A stretch of DNA of 64,000 nucleotides from the NCBI RefSeq assembly GCF_011947265.1, contig NZ_JAATHD010000019.1, forward strand, positions 62,001 to 126,000. The letters are read 5' to 3'. A program made the position numbers and the translations under genes. The stretch's first letter is position 1. Each line of letters starts with the position of its first letter. The notes beneath the pieces are model-generated. The model was not told the origin of the DNA and made no database searches. It saw nothing but the letters and a program-made list of their open reading frames with translations. Shown here piece by piece: positions 24,301-33,185 of this stretch. The stretch is from Paenibacillus sp. HB172176 (lineage in GTDB: Bacteria > Bacillota > Bacilli > Paenibacillales > Paenibacillaceae).

Positions 24301-26640
24301 AGCGGAGACTGGACGGTTGCAAGCGACAACGGCAATCAAGTATTGCAGCTGCCAACGGCGGGAGCGTATCGAAAAATTTTGGCGGGGGAATACGATTGGA
24401 ATAATTATGCGGTATCGGTTGATTTTCAATTGAACGCCGTCCCGTCTGAGGGCTCGTATGTCGACATCATCACGTCCTATGTGGATAAAGGGAATTATAA
24501 TCTCCTGCGCTTTGATCCGATCGCGAACAAGCTATCCTTCCTGAATCGAAGCAACGGCATTACGCTGACGTTCAAGAGCGCCTCGTTAAGCGGCCCGCTC
24601 GATTCCGGAATAGCCCACAATATGAAGATTGTACAGAGCGAGAACCGGGTAGCGCTGTATTTCGACGGCCAGTTCGTTTCCTCGATTATGCATGTGTTGC
24701 CGGCGGGCAGCGGCCGCGTCGGTCTGCAGGCGCATATGCTGCCGGTATCGTTCGATCAATTCGTGGTCGCTCCGATGGAACAACCTTACAGATTGACTGA
24801 GGACGATTTCGAATCGAATCAGGCTTCCGCTTGGCAAAGCCTTAGCGGAAGCTGGCAAATCGAAGAACAAGCCGGAAATCACGTGTATAAGCAAACACAA
24901 GCAGGGGCTGTCACGGCCCGAAGCGTTATCGGCTCCGACGAATGGCGCAATTATCGCGTCTCGGCGCAGCTTGCCATCAATCAGGCCGCGACAACCGGAA
25001 CGATTGGGCTGCTGGCAGGGTTTCAGGACGATCAAAACTATTACTTGCTGCGATACAATTTCAATCTCGAGCTGCTGGAATTGATTAAGAAGGTGAACGG
25101 AACAACGACGGTTCTGGACCAGTCCGACGCCCTTGTCGAGTGGGATGAAGCGCATCGCTTCGCGCTTGAAATCGTTGCGGGCAAGGTGACCGGTTATGTG
25201 GATGGCATGATCCGGGTACAGGAGACGGACGCCTCTTTGGACAGCGGGCGAGCAGGCCTGACCACCTATGGAGTTCAAGCTCAATTCGACGACGTTGAAG
25301 TAGAAGGAAGCGTCTCTTCCAAGCAGCGGCCGCTTGCCTACGACGACTTCGATCAGGGAATGAGCGAGCTATGGAGCGAGTCGGGAGGAGACTGGACCTT
25401 GACCAGTCAAGTCGACGGAGCAAGCTACGAGCAGCAGGACTTGTCCGCGAATACGGCGAGATCGGTTATGGCCGACCAGACATGGGAGGATGTCGAGGCG
25501 GAAGCCGTCGTTCGCGTAAATTCCTTTCAGGCGCCTGCTTTAGTCGGCATCATGACGAGATACGCGGATGAGAATAACTACTATTTGCTTCGGTATAATT
25601 TCAATCTGAGCAAGCTGGAGCTGGTCAGACGATTGAATGGGACGACAACGGTGCTATCATCCAAAAACATGTCGTTTGACATCTCCGAGGATCATCTATT
25701 CAAATTCCGGCTTAAGGGAGACGAGTTGGTCGCTTATGTGGACGGCGAAGAGAAGTTAAGAACAGAGGACGCTTCCTTGACAGGGGGCACGATTGGACTG
25801 CTTACGTATCATGCAGCGGCCGGGTTCGACGAAGTGTACGTGAAGTCGCTGCTTCAACCGCCAAGAATCACGAGTCTTACGGCGCAGGACAGTGCAATCG
25901 TCGTGCATTTCACGGAAGTGCCGGAGGCTGACCGTTATTCCGTTCTCGTAGGCACTTCGTTATCAGGTCCCTATGCGGAGCGTTATGTCAGCGTAACCGA
26001 TTCCACTTACAGAATCGAAGGACTGTTGAACGATACGACCTATTATGTAAGAGTAACGGCGGTCAACGATCAAGGCGAGAGCACGGCATCCAATGAGTGG
26101 AATATTACGCCGCGACTGCCCTTGCTAAGCGATTCTTTCGAAGAAGCGACATTATCCCCATGGGATATTGAATCCGGAGCATGGCAGCTTGCCGGGCAAT
26201 CGGCGCAAACCGTCGGAACCGCGGAGGCGGTCATGACAAGCGGCAAGCGTGTCTGGTGGAATTACAGCTTGGAAGCAAGCGTGATGAAGGGGCAAGCGGG
26301 AACGGGGGACAACAAGGTGGCGCTGCTCGGACGTTATCAAAGCAATGATACCTACTACAGGCTCGAATACGACGATTCTGCGGAGCAGTTGGCGTTGTAT
26401 GCTGTCGTAGACGGAACGGCAACGCTGTTGGACAGCGTACCGTACGCGATGAGTTCTACCGAATCGGTCAAGCTGGGGCTTAAATTCGAAGGCGATATTA
26501 TAGAGGCCTACGTGAATGATGAAGAAATGCTGCTGGTCAACGATTACAGTATTCGGGCAGGACGATTCGGTTTGATGAGCACGATGGATGGAACGCAATT
26601 CGATGACGTGAACGTATTTGAAGTGATCACGAACAAATAA
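21361..26640 (+). CDS. Secreted clan GH-A glycosidase with FN3 and five beta-sandwich modules
   Basis: A 1759-residue secreted protein. The GTG at 21361 follows AAAGGGTG; an earlier GTG at 21352 touches that site. A signal peptide ends near VIHA-S. The catalytic (beta/alpha)8 part (about 35-490) has TFNEVNG (acid/base E198) and LYVSEFG (nucleophile E299), the clan GH-A layout, closest in feel to GH39/GH5-like enzymes. Next come an Ig-like domain (about 495-580) and FN3 (585-690). Then come five related beta-sandwich modules starting near 693, 962, 1145, 1323 and 1586, each opening with DxFE or DxFD and containing GRYxDxxNYYxLRY and YVDG-like strands. Further FN3 units lie near 876 and 1500. 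The modules probably bind glycan. There is no SLH or LPXTG anchor, so it is released or bound through these modules. Substrate unknown. Confidence 0.85.
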   Translation: MQRHFAKILLMIGCMTLVLLVGQSVIHASTTSHLDYDFETVVNSGFEGLGAELDPFQFMPESMEKGYSEQYWEIEKLRIKKYKPKLIRMWFQLDWIEPVNDNNDPFVMNAQGFSVDNVRMESVNRILQFLKEEDIDVILVMGWKRDVPQWDWLTYPSSKDESAPSNVDEWTEGISYTLNYFLNTQGYSNIKAIHTFNEVNGNEMLVPEGTDKQAFYMNLLQSLHDRLVEDGLRDRVQLLAPDESGRALQWVMSSEKNKDEIIDAYSSHAYRMDDERVGGWLEERANILRPSGKKLYVSEFGAPNSDTYESRESFDYGIKLSEVILAGLNNDVTKAMSFWRSHEQYLVSPRAYNANAISKPGLQALGLWRWLPDDLQPRYVYYAFSLLSTMIDKGSDIVFSSSDDSTIRTAGIVSGADYTFIVLNKDAENAKDVALQFSDTINVPLYRYVYSDTVVRDGNLSIIQWDKQFSGGNLDTVTDVIPAGSLIVYTTKTTPAQASIAPADGVTLQAGQTQQFTASLQGATGTVAWSVYGAGSISPSGLYTAPGLVDEPSTALIRAALTTDPSIYNLTMVKLAPENTDTVAPANIADLEVSGYTSDSVTLQWTAPGDDAETGTVSGYKAAYSLYDIGMSNFYGSSQADVTPVPVAAGNTQTMTIEGLLPGATYHFAVRAYDESGNWSVIGDSSQVAHQTLPPMLEDFEDGQAQGWASSGGTWSVADTGTSWVYRQSDSASYSRAVYDSRDWRDVTAKASFAYQSAASDASFGLIGRYQDGGNYYMFKYDVSNARLQLQKRVSNTVTTLSEIPLVLNPDTFYDLTFDMRGTRLLGYVNGELQLSARDESLYEGKSGLLLNKLAGEVDDFLLSNSLGDMELLQAVPGDDHVELSFTEVNGASGYTVLYGEKSGVYTDSLSIDAAFVNAQYDSVTVDIPGLKNNNTYFFRIRPENSLGPGMQSNERGAMTRSPLLSDSFEDGDASDWKVDSGDWTVASDNGNQVLQLPTAGAYRKILAGEYDWNNYAVSVDFQLNAVPSEGSYVDIITSYVDKGNYNLLRFDPIANKLSFLNRSNGITLTFKSASLSGPLDSGIAHNMKIVQSENRVALYFDGQFVSSIMHVLPAGSGRVGLQAHMLPVSFDQFVVAPMEQPYRLTEDDFESNQASAWQSLSGSWQIEEQAGNHVYKQTQAGAVTARSVIGSDEWRNYRVSAQLAINQAATTGTIGLLAGFQDDQNYYLLRYNFNLELLELIKKVNGTTTVLDQSDALVEWDEAHRFALEIVAGKVTGYVDGMIRVQETDASLDSGRAGLTTYGVQAQFDDVEVEGSVSSKQRPLAYDDFDQGMSELWSESGGDWTLTSQVDGASYEQQDLSANTARSVMADQTWEDVEAEAVVRVNSFQAPALVGIMTRYADENNYYLLRYNFNLSKLELVRRLNGTTTVLSSKNMSFDISEDHLFKFRLKGDELVAYVDGEEKLRTEDASLTGGTIGLLTYHAAAGFDEVYVKSLLQPPRITSLTAQDSAIVVHFTEVPEADRYSVLVGTSLSGPYAERYVSVTDSTYRIEGLLNDTTYYVRVTAVNDQGESTASNEWNITPRLPLLSDSFEEATLSPWDIESGAWQLAGQSAQTVGTAEAVMTSGKRVWWNYSLEASVMKGQAGTGDNKVALLGRYQSNDTYYRLEYDDSAEQLALYAVVDGTATLLDSVPYAMSSTESVKLGLKFEGDIIEAYVNDEEMLLVNDYSIRAGRFGLMSTMDGTQFDDVNVFEVITNK

Positions 26641-26711
26641 ACAAAAAGTCGATTCCGCTCTTCAATCGACGATTGGAGGGCGAAGCCGACCGGGAGGAGA
26701 GAGAGGATATC

Positions 26712-27950
26712 ATGTCTGACAACCATGAGCAAATCGTGCGAAATTATTTGAAAGAGAAGCAAGAGAACATCTTGAGAAAACCGGAAGGAAAGCTGAGATT
26801 TCCTTTCCTGGAGCCTGGAGGCTCCTACCGCGGCGTGTTATGGGATTGGGATAGTTACTTCGCTGGAATCGGCATGCAGCCGGAGCAAGAAGGAGGCGCG
26901 TATTTGAAGGGCTGCTTGCTCAATTTCCTGGATCATATTCGAGAGGATGGATTCATTCCCTACCACATTCAGGCGAATTTGCCCGAGATTATTAATCCCG
27001 ACTCGCCGCTGAATGTCGGCTATCGCAGCAGGAGTCCGGAGCTGCCCTTCAATACATGCAAACCGATTCTTGCGCAAATGGCGCTCGCCGCATCCCGGAA
27101 GCTGGATGATTTCGAGTGGCTCAGGAGCTATTATGGCAGGCTTGAGGCTTATATCAAGCACTGGGAGGAAACGCAGCTCAGTCAGTCGGGCTTATTCGTC
27201 TGGCGGTCGCATCGAGGAAGCGGCGCGGATAATCATCCGGCCGTCTATGGCAGGCCGCTAAATTCATCGGCAGGCGTTGATTTGAACGCCTTGTTCGTCA
27301 GAGAATATTCGGCGCTCGCCATCCTTGCGAGAACGCTGCACGGAGAGACGAAGGCCGAAACGTATTTGTTCAGACAACGCAAGCTCGCGGAGGCTGTCAA
27401 TAAGCATTTGTGGGATCCGGTCGATCACATCTATTATCATGCGGATGCGGCCGGATGCACGCCGCCCCTGACAAATCAGCAGGTGGGCTGGGTCGTTCCT
27501 CTAAAGTACAAGGCCTGGACAGCCTTCCTGCCGATGTGGGCGAAGATTGCGCCGCATGACTATGCGGAAAGCATGGTAAACCGGTATTTGCTGCAAAGCG
27601 ACAGGTTCTTCAGCGAGCACGGAATTCGAACGCTGGCCAGCGATGAACCCTTGTATCATCTCAAGGCGATGAGCAACCCTTCGAATTGGCAGGGGCCAGT
27701 ATGGATCGTATCCAATTATCTGGTCTTCCGTTCGGTCCTGAACTACGGCTACGTTGAGCTTGCGCAGGCGATAGCGGAGAAGACGCTGCGCATGCTGAGC
27801 CTTGATATTGGGCGAACGGGAACTCTTCACGAATACTATCACCCGGATACGGGAGAGGGCATCATGAATCCGGATTTTCTGAATTGGAACTTATTAGCTG
27901 ATTCCATGATGCTCGAACTGGAGCAAAACCGCGATTTGACCGCTCTGTAG
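26712..27950 (+). CDS. Cytoplasmic GH63/GH37-like glycosidase
   Basis: A 412-residue protein without a signal peptide, with the (alpha/alpha)6-toroid signatures of the GH63/GH37 group: WDWDSYFAGIG near residue 45, DGFIPYHIQ, SSAGVDLNALFVREY and NWQGPVWIVSNYLVFR near 330. Bacterial relatives are alpha-glucosidases, trehalase-like enzymes or mannosylglycerate hydrolases. Here it probably splits an imported oligosaccharide inside the cell. The ATG at 26712 has GAGAGAGGAT upstream; the longer frame from 26673 starts without a ribosome site. It follows the secreted glycosidase by about 70 bases and may share its transcript, before a separate promoter for the transport genes. It is about half the usual GH63 length, a single-domain form. 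Confidence 0.8.
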   Translation: MSDNHEQIVRNYLKEKQENILRKPEGKLRFPFLEPGGSYRGVLWDWDSYFAGIGMQPEQEGGAYLKGCLLNFLDHIREDGFIPYHIQANLPEIINPDSPLNVGYRSRSPELPFNTCKPILAQMALAASRKLDDFEWLRSYYGRLEAYIKHWEETQLSQSGLFVWRSHRGSGADNHPAVYGRPLNSSAGVDLNALFVREYSALAILARTLHGETKAETYLFRQRKLAEAVNKHLWDPVDHIYYHADAAGCTPPLTNQQVGWVVPLKYKAWTAFLPMWAKIAPHDYAESMVNRYLLQSDRFFSEHGIRTLASDEPLYHLKAMSNPSNWQGPVWIVSNYLVFRSVLNYGYVELAQAIAEKTLRMLSLDIGRTGTLHEYYHPDTGEGIMNPDFLNWNLLADSMMLELEQNRDLTAL

Positions 27951-27981
27951 GCGGCCTTGCATCATACACATATTCAAAGCA

Positions 27982-28022
27982 TGGACAACACATTTACATG
28001 GCAAACGCATTCGCCCTAGAAT
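27982..28022 (+). promoter_or_regulatory. Promoter of the glycan transporter operon
   Basis: TTTACA (27993-27998), 18 nt and TAGAAT (28017-28022), with GGACAACACA just upstream, closely matching the promoter before the secreted glycosidase at 21293-21322. Confidence 0.6.
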
Positions 28023-28065
28023 GAGTCATGAATTGAACAGCAGGACAGCAGAAGGGAAGGGTTTC

Positions 28066-29019
28066 ATGAATCAACAAGCAACAGAAGCGTCGCTGGTCGT
28101 CTCTAAGGAAAGCAGTAAAAGGCGGCGAAGAGGGCGATTGCGAAAAAACTGGCATCTTTATGCCTTTGCTTTGCCGACGGTGCTTTATTTTCTGATCTTT
28201 CATTATTTTCCCGCCTACGGCTTGGTGATTGCCTTTAAGAACTACAAGGTATCCGAAGGCATCTGGGGAAGCGCGTGGACAGGCTTCGAGCATTTCGAGC
28301 GGTTTTTCCATTCGTATTACTTCTGGGATCTCATTCGGAATACCATGGGCATCAATCTATACCAGCTCGCGCTGTTTCCGATCCCGGTTATTGTCGCATT
28401 GGCATTTAATGAATTGTCTAACGGGTGGTACAAGAGGTTTCTACAGACGGTAACGTATGCCCCGCATTTTATTTCGACGGTCGTCATCTGCGGGATGATA
28501 ATCTCTTTTCTGAACCCGTCATCGGGCATCGTCAATCAAATCATTGCAGGCTTCGGGGGACAACCGATCTCGTTCCTGACGGAGCCGGGCTGGTTCAAGA
28601 CGATTTTCGTCGTTTCCGGCGAATGGCAGCGTTTCGGGTGGGGAGCTATTCTCTATTTGGCCGCGCTTGCCGGCGTTGACCCTCAGCAGCACGAAGCGGC
28701 CAAGATTGATGGAGCAACGCGGTTGCAACGCATTCGGCATATCAATCTGCCCAGCATTATGCCGACGATTATCATTATGTTTATTTTAAATATGGGGGAC
28801 TTTATGACCGTTGGCTTCGAGAAGATTTATTTGCTGCAAAATGAACTGAACTTGAAGACATCGGACGTCATTCAGACGTATGTTTATCGAAGCGGCCTGC
28901 TGCAGGCCCAGTACAGCTTTTCGGCAGCAATCGGATTTTTTAATTCCCTGATCAATTTATTCATGCTGGTGCTGGCGAATCGCTTGGCCAAGCGCTTGAG
29001 CCAAACAAGCTTATGGTAG
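28066..29019 (+). CDS. Sugar ABC permease, LplB type
   Basis: A 317-residue inner-membrane permease with six helices and the LplB-like N-terminal pattern (WHLYAFALPTVLYFLIFHYF, then YGLVIAFKNYKVSEGIWGS) and the EAA loop EAAKIDGATRLQRIRHINLP that docks the ATPase. The ATG at 28066 has GGGAAGGG just upstream; the ATG at 28021 would add 15 residues without a ribosome site and overlaps the -10 region. It pairs with the next permease to form the channel for the sugar captured by the lipoprotein at 30051. No ATPase gene is nearby, as usual for this type, which relies on a shared MsmX-like ATPase. Confidence 0.92.
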   Translation: MNQQATEASLVVSKESSKRRRRGRLRKNWHLYAFALPTVLYFLIFHYFPAYGLVIAFKNYKVSEGIWGSAWTGFEHFERFFHSYYFWDLIRNTMGINLYQLALFPIPVIVALAFNELSNGWYKRFLQTVTYAPHFISTVVICGMIISFLNPSSGIVNQIIAGFGGQPISFLTEPGWFKTIFVVSGEWQRFGWGAILYLAALAGVDPQQHEAAKIDGATRLQRIRHINLPSIMPTIIIMFILNMGDFMTVGFEKIYLLQNELNLKTSDVIQTYVYRSGLLQAQYSFSAAIGFFNSLINLFMLVLANRLAKRLSQTSLW

Positions 29020-29028
29020 GAGGACACC

Positions 29029-29919
29029 ATGAAAGAATCTACATTGGACCGATTGTTCGTTTATTTGAATCACCTGTTTTTATTTCTGTTGCTTGTGAGC
29101 GTGCTTTATCCGCTTGTCTACGTGACCAGCGCCTCCATTAGCGATCCCGTAGCCGTTAATACGGGGAAGATGTGGCTTTTTCCGAAGGATGTGACTTGGG
29201 AAGGGTACCAGCGAGTATTCCGGGATGCCGAGATATGGATCGGCTACAGGAACACGATATTGTATACGTTGCTTGGTACAGCCGTGAATCTCTTATTGAC
29301 GATACCGTGCGCTTATGCTTTGGCTCGCAGAGATTTCTCGGGCAGAAACGCGATTACCCTCTTTATCGTATTCACGATGTTTTTTAACGGCGGACTCATT
29401 CCGACCTTTCTGCTCGTGAAATCGCTGCATATGGTGAATACCGTATGGGCCCTTGTTCTACCGCAGGCAGCCGCCGTCATGAATATTATCGTATCGCGCA
29501 CCTTCTTTCAAATGACGGTTCCTCGAGAGCTGGAAGAGGCGGCAGAGATAGACGGTTGCTCGAATCTAAGGATGTTCGTGAAAGTCATTCTCCCCATTTC
29601 GGGCCCGATTATAGCCGTTATGGCGTTATTTTACGGGGTGATGCATTGGAATCAATATTTTAATGCCATGATTTACTTGAAGGACCGTGACATTTTTCCA
29701 CTGCAGCTATTTTTGAGGGAAATTCTGGTGTCTAGCGAGATGAGCGCCGCGATGCAAACCGGCGTCAGCGATTTGGAAGCGATGGAGGCGCAGGCCCGAA
29801 TTGCCGAAATCGTCAAATATTCGGTGATGATCGTGTCCGCCCTGCCTCTCTTGGTTGTATATCCTTTCTTGCAACGCTTCTTCGTCAAAGGGGTGCTCAT
29901 CGGCTCTTTGAAAGGATAA
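29029..29919 (+). CDS. Sugar ABC permease, LplC/YtcP type
   Basis: A 296-residue inner-membrane permease, partner of the LplB-type protein ten bases upstream. Typical of the group are SVLYPLVYVTSASISDP at the first helix, FTMFFNGGLIPTFLLVKSLHM, the EAA loop EAAEIDGCSNLRMFVKVILP and the C-terminal YPFLQRFFVKGVLIGSLKG. Together with the partner it carries oligosaccharides produced outside the cell, most likely the sulfated sugar implied by the sulfatase in the same operon. Confidence 0.93.
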   Translation: MKESTLDRLFVYLNHLFLFLLLVSVLYPLVYVTSASISDPVAVNTGKMWLFPKDVTWEGYQRVFRDAEIWIGYRNTILYTLLGTAVNLLLTIPCAYALARRDFSGRNAITLFIVFTMFFNGGLIPTFLLVKSLHMVNTVWALVLPQAAAVMNIIVSRTFFQMTVPRELEEAAEIDGCSNLRMFVKVILPISGPIIAVMALFYGVMHWNQYFNAMIYLKDRDIFPLQLFLREILVSSEMSAAMQTGVSDLEAMEAQARIAEIVKYSVMIVSALPLLVVYPFLQRFFVKGVLIGSLKG

Positions 29920-30050
29920 TCCTTTTCTTTTGCCTCCAGGGGGGTGATGGAGATGTGAGCTTTAATCGAATGGCAGCACTTGCGAAGAGGCAAGCTTGCT
30001 AAGCATGAAGTCCGCACGATGACGAAAAACTAAAAAAGGGGATTAGAAAT

Positions 30051-31634
30051 ATGAGGAAATTAATCGTTGTATTCATTTGCTTCAGCCTGGTGTTATTGTC
30101 TGCTTGCTCGAAGGGCGATAATCGAAATAACGAGTCTTCTTCATCGGAGAAGCAGACGCCAAGCAATCTTAATCTGACGGGCTTCCCAATCACGACGGAG
30201 AAAATTACGCTTGATTTAATGGGGGAGAAGGCGCCTATCCATGGCCCATGGGATCAAATGTACTTTTTCCAGGAGATGGAGAAAAAAACAAATATTCATT
30301 TCGAGTTTGATACGCCTGCAAGAGAGTCCTATACGGAACGCAAAAATCTTGCTTTTGCGAGCGGCGAATATCCCGATTTGTTCTTCGGCGGTCAACTGGA
30401 CACAGCGGATGAGATCAACTATGGACAGCAAGGGATTCTTATTCCATTAGAGGACCTGATCGAGGAGTATGCGCCAAATTTGAAGAAGTTCCTGGAAGAG
30501 AATCCGGACGTGAAACGATCCATCACCACGATGGATGGACATATTTATGCGTTGCCGAACGTGAATACAGTTCCTCGCGATCTTGTTATGAAGCCATGGA
30601 TTAATGGAGAATGGCTTGCCAATTTGAATATTTCCACGCTTCCGGCTACGACGGACGATTTGCTTGAGCTGCTTCGCGCGTTTCGAGACGGAGACCCGAA
30701 TCAGAATGGAAAGAAGGATGAAATTCCGTTATCGGCTCCAAACATGACAAATCTCAGAAAACCTTTGCTTGCGGCGTTCGGTCTGCTATCGAATGCCATT
30801 GAAGTGAAGGATGACAAGGTTGTGTTCTCACCGATCGAAACCAACTACGAGGAATATCTGAAGTATATGAATGTGCTCTTCAACGAGAAGCTGCTGGATT
30901 CCGAATTGTTCTCGCAAACGCCTCAACAGTTCACGGCCAAAGGAAAGTCGGACCTCGTCGGCGTGTTTGTTCACGCGGCTCCGCATCTTGTCCTGGACAT
31001 TAAGGATCCAGCCGACAATGCCAAGCACCCGGCGTTGCCTGTATTGACCAGCGAGGTGAACTCGGCAAAGGTCTATCCGTTAAATTCCAGCATCACAAGA
31101 GGCACCTTCGCGATTACGAAAAAGAATAAATACCCGGAAGCGACCATGAGATGGGTAGACTACTTCTACAGTTCGGAAGGAAGCAATTTCGCTATGGTCG
31201 GCGATAGTTGGAAATGGAAGGACGAAGCCAAGACGCAATGGGAATTTGTCTATGAAGGGGACAGCAAGGAAGAATACAGAGGGAAGCTCGTACCCGATCC
31301 CGGTCTGCCGCTGCCTCTCGTAAGAGACAATGACTTCTTATCGAAGGAATACAATCTTTCTGGCGCTTATTTGAACAAAGTAACCGAGGAACAATTTCTG
31401 CCCTATGCGAAAATGGCCTTCCCTCTCGTCTATTTCACGGAAGAGGAACAGAATCGCCTGAATGTGCTGAATGCGGATATTACGACTTATGTCGAACAGA
31501 TGGAAGCCAAGTTCATCGTCGGTCAAACGCCGATCAGTGAATGGGACAACTATGTGGCGACCATTAAAAAAATGGGTGTCGAAGAAATGATCGGCATTTA
31601 TCAGGATGCCTATGACCGTTGGAAGAGCGAATGA
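30051..31634 (+). CDS. Oligosaccharide-binding lipoprotein (LplA type)
   Basis: A 527-residue lipoprotein with lipobox LSAC (acylated Cys about residue 19), a Ser/Glu-rich linker and the large family-1 fold common next to LplB/LplC permeases (KTNIHFEFDTPARESYTERKNL, then FASGEYPDLFFGG, and DGDPNQNGKKDEIPLSAP, a calcium-site-like loop). It delivers the glycan to the permease pair just upstream. The stop codon overlaps the sulfatase start by four bases (ATGA), tying the synthesis of the binding protein to that of a desulfating enzyme. This is the strongest hint that the bound sugar carries sulfate. Confidence 0.92.
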   Translation: MRKLIVVFICFSLVLLSACSKGDNRNNESSSSEKQTPSNLNLTGFPITTEKITLDLMGEKAPIHGPWDQMYFFQEMEKKTNIHFEFDTPARESYTERKNLAFASGEYPDLFFGGQLDTADEINYGQQGILIPLEDLIEEYAPNLKKFLEENPDVKRSITTMDGHIYALPNVNTVPRDLVMKPWINGEWLANLNISTLPATTDDLLELLRAFRDGDPNQNGKKDEIPLSAPNMTNLRKPLLAAFGLLSNAIEVKDDKVVFSPIETNYEEYLKYMNVLFNEKLLDSELFSQTPQQFTAKGKSDLVGVFVHAAPHLVLDIKDPADNAKHPALPVLTSEVNSAKVYPLNSSITRGTFAITKKNKYPEATMRWVDYFYSSEGSNFAMVGDSWKWKDEAKTQWEFVYEGDSKEEYRGKLVPDPGLPLPLVRDNDFLSKEYNLSGAYLNKVTEEQFLPYAKMAFPLVYFTEEEQNRLNVLNADITTYVEQMEAKFIVGQTPISEWDNYVATIKKMGVEEMIGIYQDAYDRWKSE

Positions 31635-33175
31635 AGCCAAACATCATTTTCATAACGGCCGATCAGTTGGCCGCTGCAACGCTGCATAGTTACGGGGGAA
31701 GCGTGCCTTCTTCTCCCGTGCTGGATTCCCTTGCCGCCGGCGGAGCCCGATTCGACCGTTGCTACGCGCATGTTCCCGTTTGCGCGCCTAACCGAGCCAC
31801 TTTCTTGACGGGACGCTCGATGAGCATTCACGGCGTTACGACCAATAATCTCGTGCTTCCCCAAGATGTCCCGACGTATGCCCAAGTCTTGAGAAGCAAT
31901 GGATATCGAACGGGCGGGTTCGGTAAATTTCATCAGACGCCGATGCAGCAGCCTCTGCCCGCAACGCTGAAGCATCTGGGCTTCGACGAAGCCGTATTAA
32001 CGGAAGATACGAAGCTCGGACCGTGGCTGGATTGGATCGGGGAATATCACCCGGAGTATTATGACAAGGCGCTGGCGACCTGCTGGCCCATGCCGTACCT
32101 GGACCATTACGGAGAGGACGGGATCGATCTTCGTGAAAGGTGGAAGCATGCGTTCGAGACGTTCGTCGCTCCGCTCAGGAAGAGCTCGGACTGGGCGCCG
32201 ATGTATGCGTCGCCGCTTCCGAAGGAGCTTCATCAGACGACATTCATCGCGGAGCAAGGTCTGGATTTCATGAGCAGACATGTGACGCAATACCCGGATC
32301 AACCCTTCTTCTGTCATATCTCATTCGTCGATCCCCATAATCCGTATGATCCGCCTGCGCCGTATGACGCTATGTTCAGAAGCGAGGATATGCCGCTTCC
32401 GGTGAAGCGGGCCGAAGGGGAGCGCGAAATTCCCGCGTTGACGAGAGCGAGAGAGATGATGGATTTTCGAAGGGTGAGTCAATCCGATCCGGTATTGAAG
32501 CAGCTTCAGGCCTACTTCCATGGTTCCGTCCGCTTCATTGACGATCAGATCGGCAGAGTCGTCGCATGGCTTCGTGAGAAGGAGCTCGACAGCAATACGA
32601 TCATCGTGTTTACGACCGATCATGGCGAGATGCTTGGCGATCATGGCTTTATTACGAAAGGCGCCATGCATTATGACAAGAGCATTCGTTGCCCGCTTAT
32701 CGTTCATGGTCCGGGCATTGAAGGAGGAGGAGTCTCCGATCGATTGGTAAGCTCGCTGGATTTCTTCCCGACATTCTGCGATTGGGCGGGCATCACGGAG
32801 GTTCCGCCGAATGAGGGCGTCTCGTTCGCTGAAGCCTGCGCTGGACGACATCATGCGATGACAGAGGCTCGCGATTTATCCATTCAATATGGAGCGGTAA
32901 GAACGTTGGTGACGGATACGGGGTGGAGACTGACCTTATACAATGAGGAAGATCGCATATATGGCCAGATGTTTCATTTAACCGAGGATCCGGATGAGCA
33001 AATCAATCTCTACGATAAGGATGAATGGCAGACTCAGAAGCTCGAGCTGCTGGAGCGATTGGCGATGATTCATGCGAGAGAAGGAGGTGTGCAGCAGTTC
33101 AGAAATTTGCCGATTCATGAAGGGTATCGCTGCCTCGTCGATGAATTCGAACTGAAGCCGATTATTCGAAATTAA
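31631..33175 (+). CDS. Cytoplasmic Cys-type sulfatase (arylsulfatase family)
   Basis: A 514-residue type I sulfatase. The modification motif is CAPNRATFLTG, with C51 the residue converted to formylglycine. Metal-site motifs are ITADQ (D11, Q12) at the start and TTDHGEMLGDHG (D330, H331) later; KGAMHYDKSIRCPLIVHGPG is a further family block. It has no signal peptide, so desulfation is expected in the cytoplasm after import. The ATG at 31631 overlaps the binding-protein stop (ATGA). A Cys-type enzyme needs a formylglycine-generating enzyme or a radical-SAM sulfatase maturase; none is seen in this window. Relatives also include choline sulfatases and phosphonate monoester hydrolases, but the glycan operon favours a carbohydrate sulfatase. 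Confidence 0.9.
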   Translation: MKPNIIFITADQLAAATLHSYGGSVPSSPVLDSLAAGGARFDRCYAHVPVCAPNRATFLTGRSMSIHGVTTNNLVLPQDVPTYAQVLRSNGYRTGGFGKFHQTPMQQPLPATLKHLGFDEAVLTEDTKLGPWLDWIGEYHPEYYDKALATCWPMPYLDHYGEDGIDLRERWKHAFETFVAPLRKSSDWAPMYASPLPKELHQTTFIAEQGLDFMSRHVTQYPDQPFFCHISFVDPHNPYDPPAPYDAMFRSEDMPLPVKRAEGEREIPALTRAREMMDFRRVSQSDPVLKQLQAYFHGSVRFIDDQIGRVVAWLREKELDSNTIIVFTTDHGEMLGDHGFITKGAMHYDKSIRCPLIVHGPGIEGGGVSDRLVSSLDFFPTFCDWAGITEVPPNEGVSFAEACAGRHHAMTEARDLSIQYGAVRTLVTDTGWRLTLYNEEDRIYGQMFHLTEDPDEQINLYDKDEWQTQKLELLERLAMIHAREGGVQQFRNLPIHEGYRCLVDEFELKPIIRN

Positions 33176-33185
33176 TATTCACAGC

